Below, piece after piece: positions 21,701 to 30,270 of a stretch of DNA of 30,912 nt. Each line of letters starts with the position of its first letter. The first letter of the stretch is position 1. The notes beneath the pieces were generated by a model that had not been told where the DNA came from, searched no databases, and saw only the letters and a list, made by a program, of their open reading frames with translations. The position numbers were made by a program, and so were the translations under genes. Origin of the DNA: Temnopleurus reevesii (lineage: Eukaryota; Echinodermata; Echinoidea; Temnopleuroida; Temnopleuridae); contig BQKZ01006394.1 in assembly GCA_036244855.1 (NCBI GenBank), forward strand, positions 6,337 through 37,248. Direction: 5' to 3'.

Positions 21701-24700
21701 ACATCATTGTGATTAAGAGAAAGATCACACCTGAACATTCTGATACCAAGAGCATATTTTTGTCAAAGTAGAATTTTTTTCTTTGTGCCAAAAGACCCTC
21801 TTTCGTTTATGCAGGCTAAATTTCACTATTTCAGCTTTAATAGTGCCAATTCATGAGAAATGTACCTTTCCTTGAATAATAACGTACAAAACTAAAGTCT
21901 ATTAGACTAGAATAATACTTACTGCCTCTGCTTTTCAATTTCTTTATAGCCTTGCAGACCGGAGTTTTCACTTTCAGATTTCTGCCCTTGAAACGGATTG
22001 AAGTTGACCTGTAAATCCAATCAAAATATTTTTTTGTCAGATAGCATCTATTTTCCTTCAAATCCATCAAAACAAGCAATACTAATCAAATAACTATTAA
22101 TTATATTTTGGCAAACATGTTGTTGATCTCAAGTCCCTAAACCAAAAATGCGGTACAATTATGTAAGGCGTCTATAATTTGGTAATGCACTTAGAGAATC
22201 ACAGCCCTTCAAATTCTCAACTTCTATCACTTGGATAGATTGCAGCACAATGAAAATCTTTCTGATGAATATTTAAAAAACGTGGCTAAAATTTGAAAGA
22301 CTTCCAAGTGAGATGAAAGTCCTAACCAGTCGGTCAAATGTGTGATACAATGACATAGAAGGGCAAGATTTGCAAAATAACACTTCAATACAAACATCAA
22401 GTTTCACTCAACCTGATGCAAAGTCATTCAATCAAATTTCTCTCATTCTCTATTTGTCTCAACCAAGTTATAATGCTAAACCTTGCTTTCTCTAATTTTG
22501 AAGATAATAGTGCAAATATAGTCAACCCTGCCAAGGTTAAAGATCTCTAGGTTAAATAATTGCCTAAGTCAATGTGACTTTTTTAACCAAATTATATAAA
22601 ACATGTGTTATCTACATATTTACAGTCAAAAATATTGTTATGGTTCAATTTACACAAATATAGTTTTAGTCCAAACATTTTTCATATTCCCAGTTGACTA
22701 AACTTACCCCTTAGTAACTAGTTCATCTAGTTTTTGGCCCCACTTGGGTGTGAGACCTCCCTTGAGTTTCTTACGGAGCTCTCCATAGTTCACCAGAGCA
22801 TATAACTCACTGTCTACTCGCGACTGATCTGTGCAGGTAGAAAAATATAAAAACCTATGTAATGAGAAATGATACAACTACCACAAATGATACAAACTGG
22901 CTCAAAATGAGAAATATTTTTCTGATAATTTAAATGCACAAATATCAGAGCAAAAAACAGGACGTCTGAAGCGGGTCACCAATATAATAAATCAAATGCA
23001 CTGACAAACTAGTAGTTTACAGCTTTTGTTGAAATTTTTTTTTTTTCTTCAAATTAACATCATTGGTTCTACACTGAAGACAAGTGAAACGCCGCATGGC
23101 AGTCTCGCCTGCATTGCGCGATTTGTAAATTATAGCAATATGCTTTTGACATATTTCTATAAAGACGGTTCAAGTTTGATGAATATTGGGCAAGGGATTT
23201 TGAAATAAGATCCAAGTTTAAGTTTTCAAGTTAAGATTTTGGAAAGTTGACCTCAGATGACCTCTGACTTCGATGATGACCCGAGAATTGCTCTGCATTA
23301 TTTGGGCTACCCAATGGACCTATAGTGTGAGTTTAATGAAAATCGGGCGAGGGGTTTTGAAATAAAAGCCAAGGTTAAGTTTTCAGGTTAAGATTTTGGA
23401 AAGTTGATCTTGATCATAACTTGAAAATTGCTCTGAACTATATGGGCTACCCAATGGACAAATTGTGCAAGTTTGATGAATATCGGGCAAGTGGTTTTGA
23501 AATGAGAGGCAAGGTTAAGTTTTCAGGTTATGATTTCGGAAATTTGACTTCAGATGACCTTTGACCTTGATAATGACCTGAAAATTGCTCTACACTATTT
23601 GGGCTACCCAATAGACCTATTGTGCAAGTTTGTTGAAAATCGAGCAAGGGGATTTAAAATGAGAGCCAAGTTTAAGTTTTCAGATTAAGATTTCAGAAAT
23701 TTGACCTTTTAAAAATGACCTTGGACTTCGAAAATGGCCTGAAAGGTGCTCTGCCCTATTTGGGCTACCCAACGGACCTATTGTGCAAGTTTGATGAAAA
23801 TCAGGCAAGGGGATTTGAAATGAGAGGCAAGGTTAAGTTTTCAGGTTAAGATTTTGGAAATTTGACCTCAGACGACCTTTGACCTTGATGATGACCTGAA
23901 AATTGCTCTACACTATTAGGGCTACCCAATGGACCTATTGTGCAAGTTTGATTAAATCGGGCAAGGGATTTTGAAATGAGAGCCAATGTTGAGTTTTCAG
24001 GTTAAGATTTCGGAAATTTGACCTTAAATGACCTTGGACCTCGAAAATGGCCTGAAAAGTGCTCTGCCCTATTTGGACTACCCAACGGACCTATTGTGCA
24101 AGTTTGATGAAAATCAGGCAAGGGGATTTGAAATGAGAGCCAAGGTTACATTTTCAGGTTAAGATTTCAGAAATTTGACCTTAGATGACCTTTGACCTCG
24201 ATAATGACTTGAACATTCCTATGCACTATTTGGGCCACCCAATGGACCTAGTGTGCAAGTTTGATGAATATCGGGCAAGTGGTTTTTTATTTAGAGCAAT
24301 TCTAAATTGTTGACGCCACCGCCGTCGGAAAAAGCGGCGCCTATGTCTCGATTCTGCTACGCAGGCGAGACAAAAATGATTATAAAGTCTTTGAAGTGAA
24401 TCATAAATTGCTTGGATCATTCCATTCATAATATCTACAAACTCTTTCATACATGAAAACAGGATAATTTGTCTAAAACTTACGAAAATTAAAAAGATGT
24501 AAAAAGCTTACCAGGTTTTGGGCTGACATACTTCATGAGCTTGTGACAGGTGCGATAATACAAATGTCTACACTGTTGGAGGAAAACAAAAATTAATACG
24601 TCATTTCACACTATTACATAATTTGCACATGCTATAATTATTGTGCATTTTATATGACTCTGAGCAGTAACCCAGTGGGTCAGAAATCACAAATATTTTG

Positions 24701-27700
24701 GATGATTTATAAGGGGGGGGGGGCATGAGAACTTTCACCTCCAGAACCCAAATCTTATCAATTCATCTTCCCATGTTCATACATACATGAGCTAGTTTTG
24801 GTAGAAATCTGTTCAATTGCTCTGAAATTAACACAAGAACTAACTTTTTTTTGGGGGGGGGGGTGAATTTTACAAGTTTTTAGGCACTGAGACCTTTTAT
24901 CTTTGATCTTTCGAACCCTAAATCTATGAAGTTCATCATCCCAGGCTCATTCATGCCAGACCCAAGTTTGGCAGAAATCTGTTCAATTTCTCTGAAGTTA
25001 TCACAATAACAAGCCATTTGGGGTGATTTTTTTAAACAAGTTTTGGAGCCCTGTGACCTTTGACCTCCTGAATCTAAAATTTAATTCATCCACCCTCTCA
25101 TGCTTATACATACTTAATCTAGTTTTGAGGAAGACAAAAAAATGATGCGTAATTTAAATTCAATACATACTATCACATGCTATGATTATGCATTTGGCGA
25201 ATAATAAGACTGAGCATTATACCAATTGGTCAGAAATCACACTTTGGTTACTTTTTGCAAGTTTTGGGGCCCTGTGACCTTTGACCTCCTGAACCCCAAA
25301 TCTAATCAATTCATTTTCCCATGCTTACACATACTTGAGCAGAGTTTGGTAGAAATCTGTTTAATTGGATGGAAGTTATTGAGGTTTTAAAAAAATTTGA
25401 GTGATTTTTAAACAAAATCTTATTTGCTGTGTGACCTTTGACCTTCTGAACCCCGAATCTAATGAATACATCATCACAAAAAGACTACACCATGATGCTT
25501 CCATACAATGGCTGACAATGATCTTACCTGATCTTTGTTCTTGTTCTGGTTGGGAGGGAATCCAAGCTTCTTATGTCTCTGGCCAATGTACCTCTGAATT
25601 GATTCAAAGTCTTTACCATACTGTGGGGAAATTAAAATGAGATGAAAGATAGCATGTAGATGCATTAAACTATAACAATGGCCTAGCTGTGTTAGTCTGA
25701 TGTGCAAGCTTTTATGTATTAAAGAATCCTTTCAATGAATCTAATACAAACAACTATCATCTTAAAATATTGGAATCCTGCTCACTGGCCTTTAAATATT
25801 TCTCTTATACATATTTCAGTGCAAAATCAAAGATAATCTGAGGAGACAGGTGAATGCACAATGGTATTGTTGTGAATTCCAATCCATTTACATTACAGGC
25901 CTAATGCACTAAACAGTGTGGATTTCAGAAATGCCAACCATAAAAGGCATTCTCTGCGTGACATTTGATATGGGGTATTGCAATCTGTGGATACCATTTT
26001 CCATTCAAAACATCAATATAGGATTAGGCATACAGCCAATCTACTTGATTGACAAACAATCCATTCACTTTGTCAAGAGCTTCTTTATATCAAGTAGGCA
26101 TTTTTACCTTGTTGGTCTGAGACAGAGTCAGTTTTTAAAACAAAAAATGGGTCATTCTATTAGGGTACTACTGTATAAGTTTAAATTTTTGCTGGCGTTT
26201 TATTTTCATGAATTTCACGACCATGACTTTGCTAAAATGTTCATTTATTTAAACTTCAAACAACCCAATAATTTGTGAAATTCAGGGAGTTTGCTACAAT
26301 TAATGTTTGCTAAAATATTGTGTTTTAAAGTATGTTCACTCTTGTCTTGTTGGGATTTGAAATTACCATGGTTATAAAATCCCCTTATGAAGCAAAAGAA
26401 GAATAGATTTCTGCACTGTTGGCAGACCTGTATAAAAAAAAAAGCCCTAGATGTCATAACAATGCAGCTCAATTATCTATTATCCTGTCTGGGCATACCT
26501 CAGCAACAGCCTCAAAGAAAAGGTTTTTGTCTTGATTACTCCAAGCTTCCCATCGTTTCCTTTCAGCCTTCGGTTGCTCTGCTTTCTTCTCCTTCTCCTT
26601 GTTCTTCTCTGTGAGAAGATAAACATAGCATTGAAGAGTAAGGAATCATATCAACAAGTTACAGTCATCATGGTCATGTCTGTGAAAAATATTTCCTGAG
26701 CCTTAGATTTCAAATGATAACTTAATGTTACACATTCAATGGAGATTAATTTCAATGGAGTAATATTTCACCTAATATTAGTTAATTATTGACTGTGGAA
26801 TAAAGTCCTTCTTACAAAAACTTGATGCCCTAATTTGATGTCCTAAGATTTTAACATAGATTGTTCACTGAAACCAAGAACTGAAAAAAATATTTCATAT
26901 TTCCATAGTAATTAGTATAAACTCATTTAAATTAAATGACAATCAAGAAAATTAAAAGATGAAAATAAGAAGTACGTTAATACGCTTTAGCATTTTAATA
27001 AAGATAAATGATTTAGAAAATAGGGCCAAATGTATCTTATAGATACATGGACTGGCATCATGTTTGAAAATGATGTGACTGATAAATTGCTAGTGTCTAT
27101 CCATTTTTATTCATTCACATATTCATAACAATTTCCTTGACTAATTTTTTTGTTGATACCTTGTGATGGGCCAGGAGGTGGACTTTGTATTCTAGCTGGT
27201 TTCTTGACAGTAGAGCGGAGAAAGGGAAAGCTATATCTTGATGGAGTTGTTATAATCCTTGTTGAAGTTGAAGTTGTTGTGGTTGCTGGCGGCTCAGTCG
27301 GTGCTGGTGGAGCAGGGGGAGACAAGTCGGGAGCTGGCTCAGTCTTGGTCTTTGACTTCACACCTCCACGCCCAGTCAAAGATTCACTACTGCTTTTGCC
27401 ATCACCAGGTGCATTTTTTCTCTTATTTTTGCTTGCTTCTTTTGCATTTCCACCCCCAGTGGTGGTAGGCATTCTGAAATCATCAATAATAATGGATAAA
27501 TCAACTTACTTCTTGAAAATATCAAGTTTCTATTTTTGTCGCGAGTTGTGCTGGCGACAATTTTTTTTCAAAATGGCTGCCGATGTAGAATTTCAATGCG
27601 AGAATCACTTTCAAGATTCAGGAATTCAGGCCTAAATATCACAAACTTAGAGACGATATAAGGTAATCTTCACCAATCTATTAAATTAGAAATGTAAAAT

Positions 27701-27923
27701 TATTCACCAGAACTAAATCAAGAATCATGAAATACAGAAAATATCTAGTAAAGTACGATCGAAATTTTACATTCTCAAACACAGCAAAGAAAAAATATTT
27801 TCAGATCGAGAACACAACACTCAACAAAGACTTTCGAATGCATCAATAAAATACAATTTACCTCTTTGATAATGCACCTTTCGGCGATTTGGACTCAGAA
27901 GTTACTTTCTTATGTCGACCCAT
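12513..27923 (-). CDS. CRAMP1: Cramped-like protein CRAMP1, complete 19-exon coding sequence
   Basis: Join on the complement: 27923..27862, 27473..27160, 26608..26499, 25620..25528, 24572..24512, 22828..22708, 22008..21923, 21339..21228, 20717..20636, 20153..19431, 18790..18647, 18120..17779, 17345..17274, 16816..16573, 16046..15901, 15362..14810, 14399..14239, 13573..13409, 12707..12513. Phases agree throughout and give 1261 residues, close to vertebrate CRAMP1. Residues 145-208 form the SANT/Myb domain (WSNQDKNLFFEAVAEYGKDF; QNKNKDQ; YYRT). Residues 220-350 hold CRAMP1-specific blocks (LVNYGELRKK, SIRFKGRNLKVKTPVC, NAAWAEVQGVAHNPRL). Later motifs are SDIYLMMGQP (583), PLVVQRTILPRP (769), ISALLDIS (1061) and NENSIDYVAKFADLA (1207). 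The family is nuclear: fly cramped is a Polycomb-group-linked regulator, and cramped/CRAMP1 supports linker histone H1 expression. The remainder is low-complexity, Ser/Pro/Thr-rich and probably disordered. Introns 1-3, 7, 9, 11-15, 17 and 18 show nothing notable. Confidence 0.96.
13409..13573 (-). CDS. CRAMP1: CRAMP1 exon 18
   Basis: TTTACAG|AGTTT to AGAGAT|GTGAGT. It encodes SLDISMSSLLGHLESPEKKD, a Ser/Thr-rich linker, and LPPGLLSESSSDSIITRD. It matches the family's SLSSLFASFISPEKS region. Confidence 0.94.
14239..14399 (-). CDS. CRAMP1: CRAMP1 exon 17
   Basis: CCCCAG|CATTT to GGAGAG|GTATGT. It encodes TFGQNISSISPNSTTNDLLT, then SPFKNSFGPEAQWYNGE. The WY pair matches the family's PQWYPSDS. 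Confidence 0.92.
14485..14790 (+). repeat. ~300-bp polypyrimidine tract in CRAMP1 intron 16
   Basis: The + strand is almost entirely C and T (CCCTCTC, CCTTCCC and related short units) from about 14485 to 14790. The CRAMP1 transcript is therefore G/A-rich there. The tract begins about 20 bases past the exon 16 donor. It is mirror-repeat-prone and could form triplex (H-DNA). Confidence 0.85.
14810..15362 (-). CDS. CRAMP1: CRAMP1 exon 16 with internal peptide repeats and the ISALLDIS motif
   Basis: ATGCAG|GTCAA to TCAAGA|GTAAGT. It encodes residues 905-1088. RHSPLPV occurs twice (934 and 946). A 12-residue motif of the form (D/E)S(S/A)xLN followed by a short hydrophobic run occurs four times at 961, 985, 1006 and 1027. 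APEISALLDISM at 1058 matches the family's PPDVSALLDISLP, which fixes the identity of this otherwise fast-evolving exon. Confidence 0.94.
15901..16046 (-). CDS. CRAMP1: CRAMP1 exon 15, Pro/Val-rich
   Basis: TATCAG|GAGCA to TCTCAG|GTACGC. It encodes GAPKTVVRRIIPVNVTNSPE, then a repeated VSFSPVNSPV-like Pro/Ser segment. Residues 856-904. Confidence 0.92.
16573..16816 (-). CDS. CRAMP1: CRAMP1 exon 14
   Basis: TCTGCAG|AGAAC to ACGAG|GTAAAA. It encodes RTILPRPDNRADNMVSMAII, NSSQANMGQF and VQRPIKPNISRA. Residues 775-855. Confidence 0.93.
17274..17345 (-). CDS. CRAMP1: CRAMP1 exon 13
   Basis: ATCCCAG|AGACC to GTTCAG|GTGAGA. It encodes RPPANFLLPRMKKRQRGMKP and LVVQ, a conserved basic microexon. It continues into RTILPRP of the next exon, as in the family's RKPLVVQRTLLPRP. 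Confidence 0.93.
17779..18120 (-). CDS. CRAMP1: CRAMP1 exon 12, Ser/Thr/Pro-rich
   Basis: AATCAG|TATGTG to ATGAAG|GTTAGC. It encodes residues 637-750, mostly low-complexity (TNPTTTTKPQSKG), then GVLFAVPKAAAPIAVRR, which matches the family's LFAVP motif, and a C-terminal helix (QQVLNQLEQMK). Confidence 0.92.
18647..18790 (-). CDS. CRAMP1: CRAMP1 exon 11
   Basis: TTTGTAG|ATGGG to AAACAG|GTAACA. It encodes MGQPEMMKFEYDFLKKEHQV and then a helix, MTKLVHLAQSSYVEV. It completes the YLMMG motif split across the intron; the family has YLMMGKPSKLQLEYDW. Confidence 0.94.
18981..19133. repeat. Two interleaved inverted repeats in CRAMP1 intron 10
   Basis: AATTCTTGCCATATCCCA at 18987-19004 is perfectly inverted at 19063-19080, and the match extends to about 28 bases with two mismatches. 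CTAAATGCAATGT at 19024-19036 is perfectly inverted at 19121-19133. The order is A-B-A'-B', so both stems together would form a pseudoknot-like topology. Confidence 0.65.
19431..20153 (-). CDS. CRAMP1: CRAMP1 exon 10, large exon
   Basis: ATCATAG|CTTCA to CTCATG|GTAGGA. It encodes residues 348-588. The start (FNQVKLHIPKGTSITPYKKL) aligns with the family's VTLHLFPG region. The middle is Asn/Ser-rich, with a direct repeat of NLSFS, then an acidic stretch (MEVEEEEEVEKDLDDLLKEG), and it ends VSDIYLM. The acidic run plus the following helix is a possible protein-interaction segment. Confidence 0.93.
20636..20717 (-). CDS. CRAMP1: CRAMP1 exon 9
   Basis: TTCTCAG|GTTGG to AGACTT|GTATCC. It encodes RLVVPLQKNMGNLLTFLSEK and WTPHRLRL. 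The donor is weak, but it is the only GT that keeps the frame and the conserved FLxxKW segment and joins phase 0 to exon 10. Confidence 0.85.
20770..20942. mobile_element. Harbinger-like MITE in CRAMP1 intron 8
   Basis: Left GGGCGTGTTGCTACAAAGTT and GCAATTGATTGCAAGTTGCAG; right ACAATCGATTGCAACTTTGT and AGCAACACA. These pair over about 30 bases and match the 4899-5074 element. The last bases and target duplication at the right end are unclear. Confidence 0.7.
21228..21339 (-). CDS. CRAMP1: CRAMP1 exon 8
   Basis: GTCTTAG|AAAAT to TTGCG|GTAAGT. It encodes KLPARVLLELQPRSNAAWAE and VQGVAHNPRL (residues 283-319), matching the family's RPRNNAAWARVQSLAHNPRL. Confidence 0.96.
21923..22008 (-). CDS. 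CRAMP1: CRAMP1 exon 7
   Basis: TTTACAG|GTCAA to GAGGCA|GTAAGT. It encodes SIRFKGRNLKVKTPVCKAIK, a highly conserved strand-rich block (residues 254-282). Confidence 0.96.
22519..22630. mobile_element. MITE family 2 fragment in CRAMP1 intron 6
   Basis: AGTCAACCCTGCCAAGGTTA, AATTGCCTAAGTCAATGTGA and AAACATGTGTTAT correspond to the left half of the 7233-7406 element. The right terminus is missing. Confidence 0.45.
22708..22828 (-). CDS. CRAMP1: CRAMP1 exon 6
   Basis: TGCACAG|ATCAG to AAGGG|GTAAGT. It encodes residues 214-253: SELYALVNYGELRKKLKGGL, then WGQKLDELVTK. This is a conserved block specific to cramped proteins. Confidence 0.96.
23555..23567 (-). promoter_or_regulatory. Perfect DR1 nuclear-receptor motif in the array
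   Basis: The + strand reads TGACCTTTGACCT. A one-mismatch copy lies at 23873-23885 and further variants lie in the other units. Confidence 0.45.
24186..24198 (-). promoter_or_regulatory. Perfect DR1 nuclear-receptor motif in the array
   Basis: Second perfect copy in the intron 5 array, in its last full unit. Confidence 0.45.
24512..24572 (-). CDS. CRAMP1: CRAMP1 exon 5, SANT helix 3
   Basis: CCAACAG|TGTAG to AACCTG|GTAAGC. It encodes CRHLYYRTCHKLMKYVSPKP. The family usually has VRHFYYRTWHK here; in this gene the valine and the tryptophan are both cysteine. Confidence 0.95.
25054..25066 (-). promoter_or_regulatory. Perfect DR1 nuclear-receptor motif (AGGTCAAAGGTCA)
   Basis: The + strand reads TGACCTTTGACCT. 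This is a direct repeat of AGGTCA with one-base spacing, the consensus for HNF4, RXR/PPAR and COUP-TF type receptors. It sits in a repeat unit of intron 4; function is not shown. Confidence 0.45.
25275..25287 (-). promoter_or_regulatory. Perfect DR1 nuclear-receptor motif
   Basis: Same 13-base motif as at 25054, in the next repeat unit of intron 4. Confidence 0.45.
25432..25444 (-). promoter_or_regulatory. Perfect DR1 nuclear-receptor motif
   Basis: Third perfect copy of the motif in intron 4, about 84 bases downstream of exon 4 in the direction of transcription. Confidence 0.45.
25528..25620 (-). CDS. CRAMP1: CRAMP1 exon 4, SANT helix 2
   Basis: CCCACAG|TATGG to GATCAG|GTAAGA. It encodes YGKDFESIQRYIGQRHKKLG and FPPNQNKNKDQ (residues 163-193), the most diagnostic cramped segment. 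Phase is 0 on both sides. Confidence 0.97.
26499..26608 (-). CDS. CRAMP1: CRAMP1 exon 3, Lys/Glu-rich lead and first SANT helix
   Basis: CTCACAG|AGAAG to GCTGAG|GTATGC. It encodes KNKEKEKKAEQPKAERKR and then WEAWSNQDKNLFFEAVAE, the first helix of the SANT/Myb domain with its tryptophans at 145 and 148. Confidence 0.95.
27160..27473 (-). CDS. CRAMP1: CRAMP1 exon 2, disordered N-terminus
   Basis: TTTCAG|AATGCC to CACAAG|GTATCA. It encodes residues 21-125, including KNKRKNAP, a Pro/Thr-rich run (SPPAPPAPTEPPATTTT) and a basic patch (STVKKPARIQ). It is low-complexity, with no fold expected. Confidence 0.9.
27862..27923 (-). CDS. CRAMP1: CRAMP1 coding exon 1 (start)
   Basis: ATG at 27923 begins MGRHKKVTSESKSPKGALSK and ends AAGAG|GTAAAT in phase 2. 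It joins in frame to exon 2. The 5' UTR upstream has no other in-frame ATG that I need to invoke. A second ATG at the start of exon 2 (27472) is in the same frame and could serve as an alternative start. Confidence 0.85.
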
Positions 27924-28140
27924 CACTGATATATGCAGATTTTCCAAAATAACACTTTACAAATCACACATTTTCAGCGATTTTTGACACAGAATACGAT
28001 GTTATTATTTCCTTCCAAAGAATAGAGAGCGCACACTGGGCGCGACCGCAGAAAATGCGTACGCGTACAATTCCCAACCCGACCGATATCCCAGCGAGTC
28101 ACCAGTGCCAGTGCCAGTGGCATCGGCCTCCGTGCCTCGT
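27924..28140 (-). promoter_or_regulatory. CRAMP1: Probable CRAMP1 5' UTR and promoter
   Basis: The region directly upstream of the ATG is locally rich in CpG compared with the surrounding AT-rich DNA (28020-28140: GGGCGCGACCGC, GCGTACGCGTAC, CCCGACCGATA). No TATA box is evident. The TSS position cannot be set from sequence. Confidence 0.4.
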
Positions 28141-29109
28141 CAAAACTTAAAGTTGGACATATTCACTCTTTTTATATATAAACCTTATAAAACCGTAAAA
28201 AAAAAAAGTACACCTTCATACCTTGGAGCCCATAAGCAGTATATATATATTGTCAAATAATTCATCATTTTAAATTCATAGAGATGAAACCAATTTACCA
28301 ATGTAAGTTAAACAGATGTCAAGTAGGCATCGAGTATTTTTTCTCAATTTTTGTTTCTATATGCCATCCACTTTTTATGTTTTTGTTTTTTAGATCACGA
28401 CAGACGCCATGAAATAAAGTTTTACAATGTATATGCATATGATTGTTTTGGGGGCTGCCACGTAATCACAATCGCTTTGCTTGAAGAAATTCTGCCAGAG
28501 ACATTTCGTTTTCAAGTGTGGCAATGTAACCCAATTATGTGCAAGGGCCCAGGTGGAGCACGGAAAATCGGACACATTCCATTAAATAAATGCTAAAATG
28601 AGAGACATAAGCTCCAAATTCAGTTATTTAGATGTCATTAGATGGAACTATTATCTTAAAAAAAACCTATTCCCAGCAGCAACGAAATTGCCAAATCAAC
28701 TTGGCAACTATTAAACAAAAGAGCGACTGCGTGAGTTTTTATAATCCGTTTTTTCTTTCATTATCAATTATGACAGGGTGACCTATATAGGCCTATATTT
28801 ATTCTAATATCCCTCAAAACATTCGATCTAGGTTAGAATAATTTTCATCCAGAATCATGAAACGCTTTATGCATAATAGTATGACTGTGTTAATTATTTC
28901 AATAATACACTTTCTTTGCTTTTCTTTACAGGATTGGACTACTAAATTTTATTTTCATGAAAATTTGAATTATATCGGAAAAAAAATAAATTTGCATAAA
29001 TAATGCATTTGAATAATATTGTTAAAGTATGCCGATGTTGGATGGACAATGATATTGAGTGACAAATGAATACCTTTATCACCCGGTTGATACTCTGTAC
29101 TTCGATCGT
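28141..29109. other. No gene recognised
   Basis: AT-rich DNA upstream of CRAMP1. A short + strand reading frame at 28351-28596 lacks recognisable domains or coding-like composition and is not called. Confidence 0.4.
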
Positions 29110-29284
<175 letters not shown>

Positions 29285-29970
29285 CCCATGAGATACATTT
29301 TCCCATCTTCATTTTGAAAAGGGAAATCGAATTTGTCAAAATGTAATCACATAATTATTTCCATTCTTTCAACAGAAGATTACATTTAACCTACTTAGCT
29401 GTATAAACTTTTATACATTCATAGGTAACAAACAAATGAAATGATATTCCCTTTTTATATTTCATGTGATGTGATCAAAAAGTGATAGTAAAAGTAAATA
29501 AATGGGTTACTGACATTTTATAAAACCACAGATGGCTCCAATTACTGTATTATGATTACCACAATTTCTGGTATTGTTTACAGTACCGTTATCAACGACG
29601 TTGTCTTATTTAGAGCATGCATACAACTATAGCTTAATAATAAAGAGGGAGCGTAGCCCTGTATGTGGAACACTCCTATAAAAATAATGATAATATAATT
29701 TGAGCTAACGAGGGACATTTATGTGAAACATCATCAACTGTAGCAAGGTCTATACGCAGGGGAATAAATTATTGAAAGTAAGTCACCTTTGATGATTTTA
29801 GAAAATAATGTCGGTGGTTTTGTCATTAATTATAATTCAGATTACAAATACACTAAGCCAGTGCGATACCGCCTAGCCGATTCGTGTACATTACTATGTA
29901 CGGAAGTCGAAATGCACATGTAAGATGTAAACAACAGCTGAACGCGCGAAATCCCTGGGAAAACCCCTCT
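29285..29970. other. No gene recognised
   Basis: AT-rich DNA, becoming more CpG-containing after 29860 (ACCGCCTAGCC, GAACGCGCGAA), which may mark the edge of a promoter. Confidence 0.4.
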
Positions 29971-30014
29971 TACCGGATTGGTCAACTATTGTGTCACGTG
30001 ACATAATTGACCGG
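29971..30014. promoter_or_regulatory. Near-palindrome centred on CACGTG (E-box/CLEAR-like)
   Basis: GTCACGTGAC at 29993-30002 equals the CLEAR/USF-type E-box consensus. It sits in a larger near-palindrome running from TTGGTCAACTA to ATAATTGACC, flanked on both sides by CCGG. ATTGG (CCAAT reversed) overlaps the left arm. Confidence 0.5.
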
Positions 30015-30270
30015 CTAATTGGGAATGTCTGAGCACTGAAAGTCGTTCTAACATTCGTTTAATTTCTTCATTATTTATTAAAGTGTGATTTAAATGACAT
30101 ACGAAATGTCTATTTCAAAGCAATATTTATAAAATACCATGGATATGAACTTGAGAAAAATCAGTCACTTTGACCACACCCCTTCGTTACTCGGTGAATC
30201 ACACAGTAAGCTTATAACAACGATTTCTATTGGTCATATTTCGATCGATATTGACATCGAAATCCAATCA

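Larger units (their letters stand above)
23171..24290. repeat. ~157-bp tandem repeat, seven units plus a partial
   Basis: CAAGTTTGATGA-like starts occur at 23171, 23328, 23468, 23625, 23786, 23943, 24099 and 24256 (spacing 157, 140, 157, 161, 157, 156, 157). Each unit contains AGCCAAGGTTAAGTTTTCAGG, ATTTTGGAAATTTGACC, a TGACCT-rich core, and GGGCTACCCAATGGACCTA or a variant. The second unit lacks part of the core. From the third unit on, two subtypes alternate. Confidence 0.9.
23102..24371. mobile_element. 1.27-kb element in CRAMP1 intron 5, inverted GTCTCGCCTGC ends enclosing a tandem array
   Basis: GTCTCGCCTGC at 23102-23112 and GCAGGCGAGAC at 24361-24371 are perfect inverted repeats. The right end also has a GC-rich segment (GACGCCACCGCCGTCGG, AAAGCGGCGCC) and a GTCTCG...CGAGAC hairpin. 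No transposase is visible, and target duplications are not obvious. It is probably a non-autonomous transposon whose interior expanded as a satellite-like array. Confidence 0.5.
24573..25527 (-). repeat. CRAMP1 intron 4: tandem repeat array with DR1 cores
   Basis: Units of about 160 bases carry TGTGACCTTTGACCTCCTGAA, then CCCAAATCTAATCAATTCATC and GGTAGAAATCTGTTCAATT. The cores lie near 24728, 24890, 25054, 25275 and 25432. A longer block containing TGGTCAGAAATCACA is duplicated at 24681 and 25231, so there is also a ~550-bp higher period. Two copies carry long G runs (24713-24723 and 24852-24862). Confidence 0.75.

Noticed and set aside
23171..24290. CRISPR array
   Set aside because: Repeats are ~157 bp, contiguous and diverged, with no unique spacers, in an intron of an animal gene.
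24300..24375. Helitron 3' end
   Set aside because: A GC-rich hairpin is present, but it is not followed by a CTRR terminus, and the ends of the element are inverted repeats.
27150..27635. 161-residue Val/Gly-rich + strand reading frame
   Set aside because: Antisense shadow of CRAMP1 exon 2, whose Thr/Pro codons read as Val/Gly on the other strand.
28351..28596. 81-residue Cys/His-containing reading frame
   Set aside because: No spacing typical of zinc fingers, no recognised family, and composition like the surrounding AT-rich DNA.
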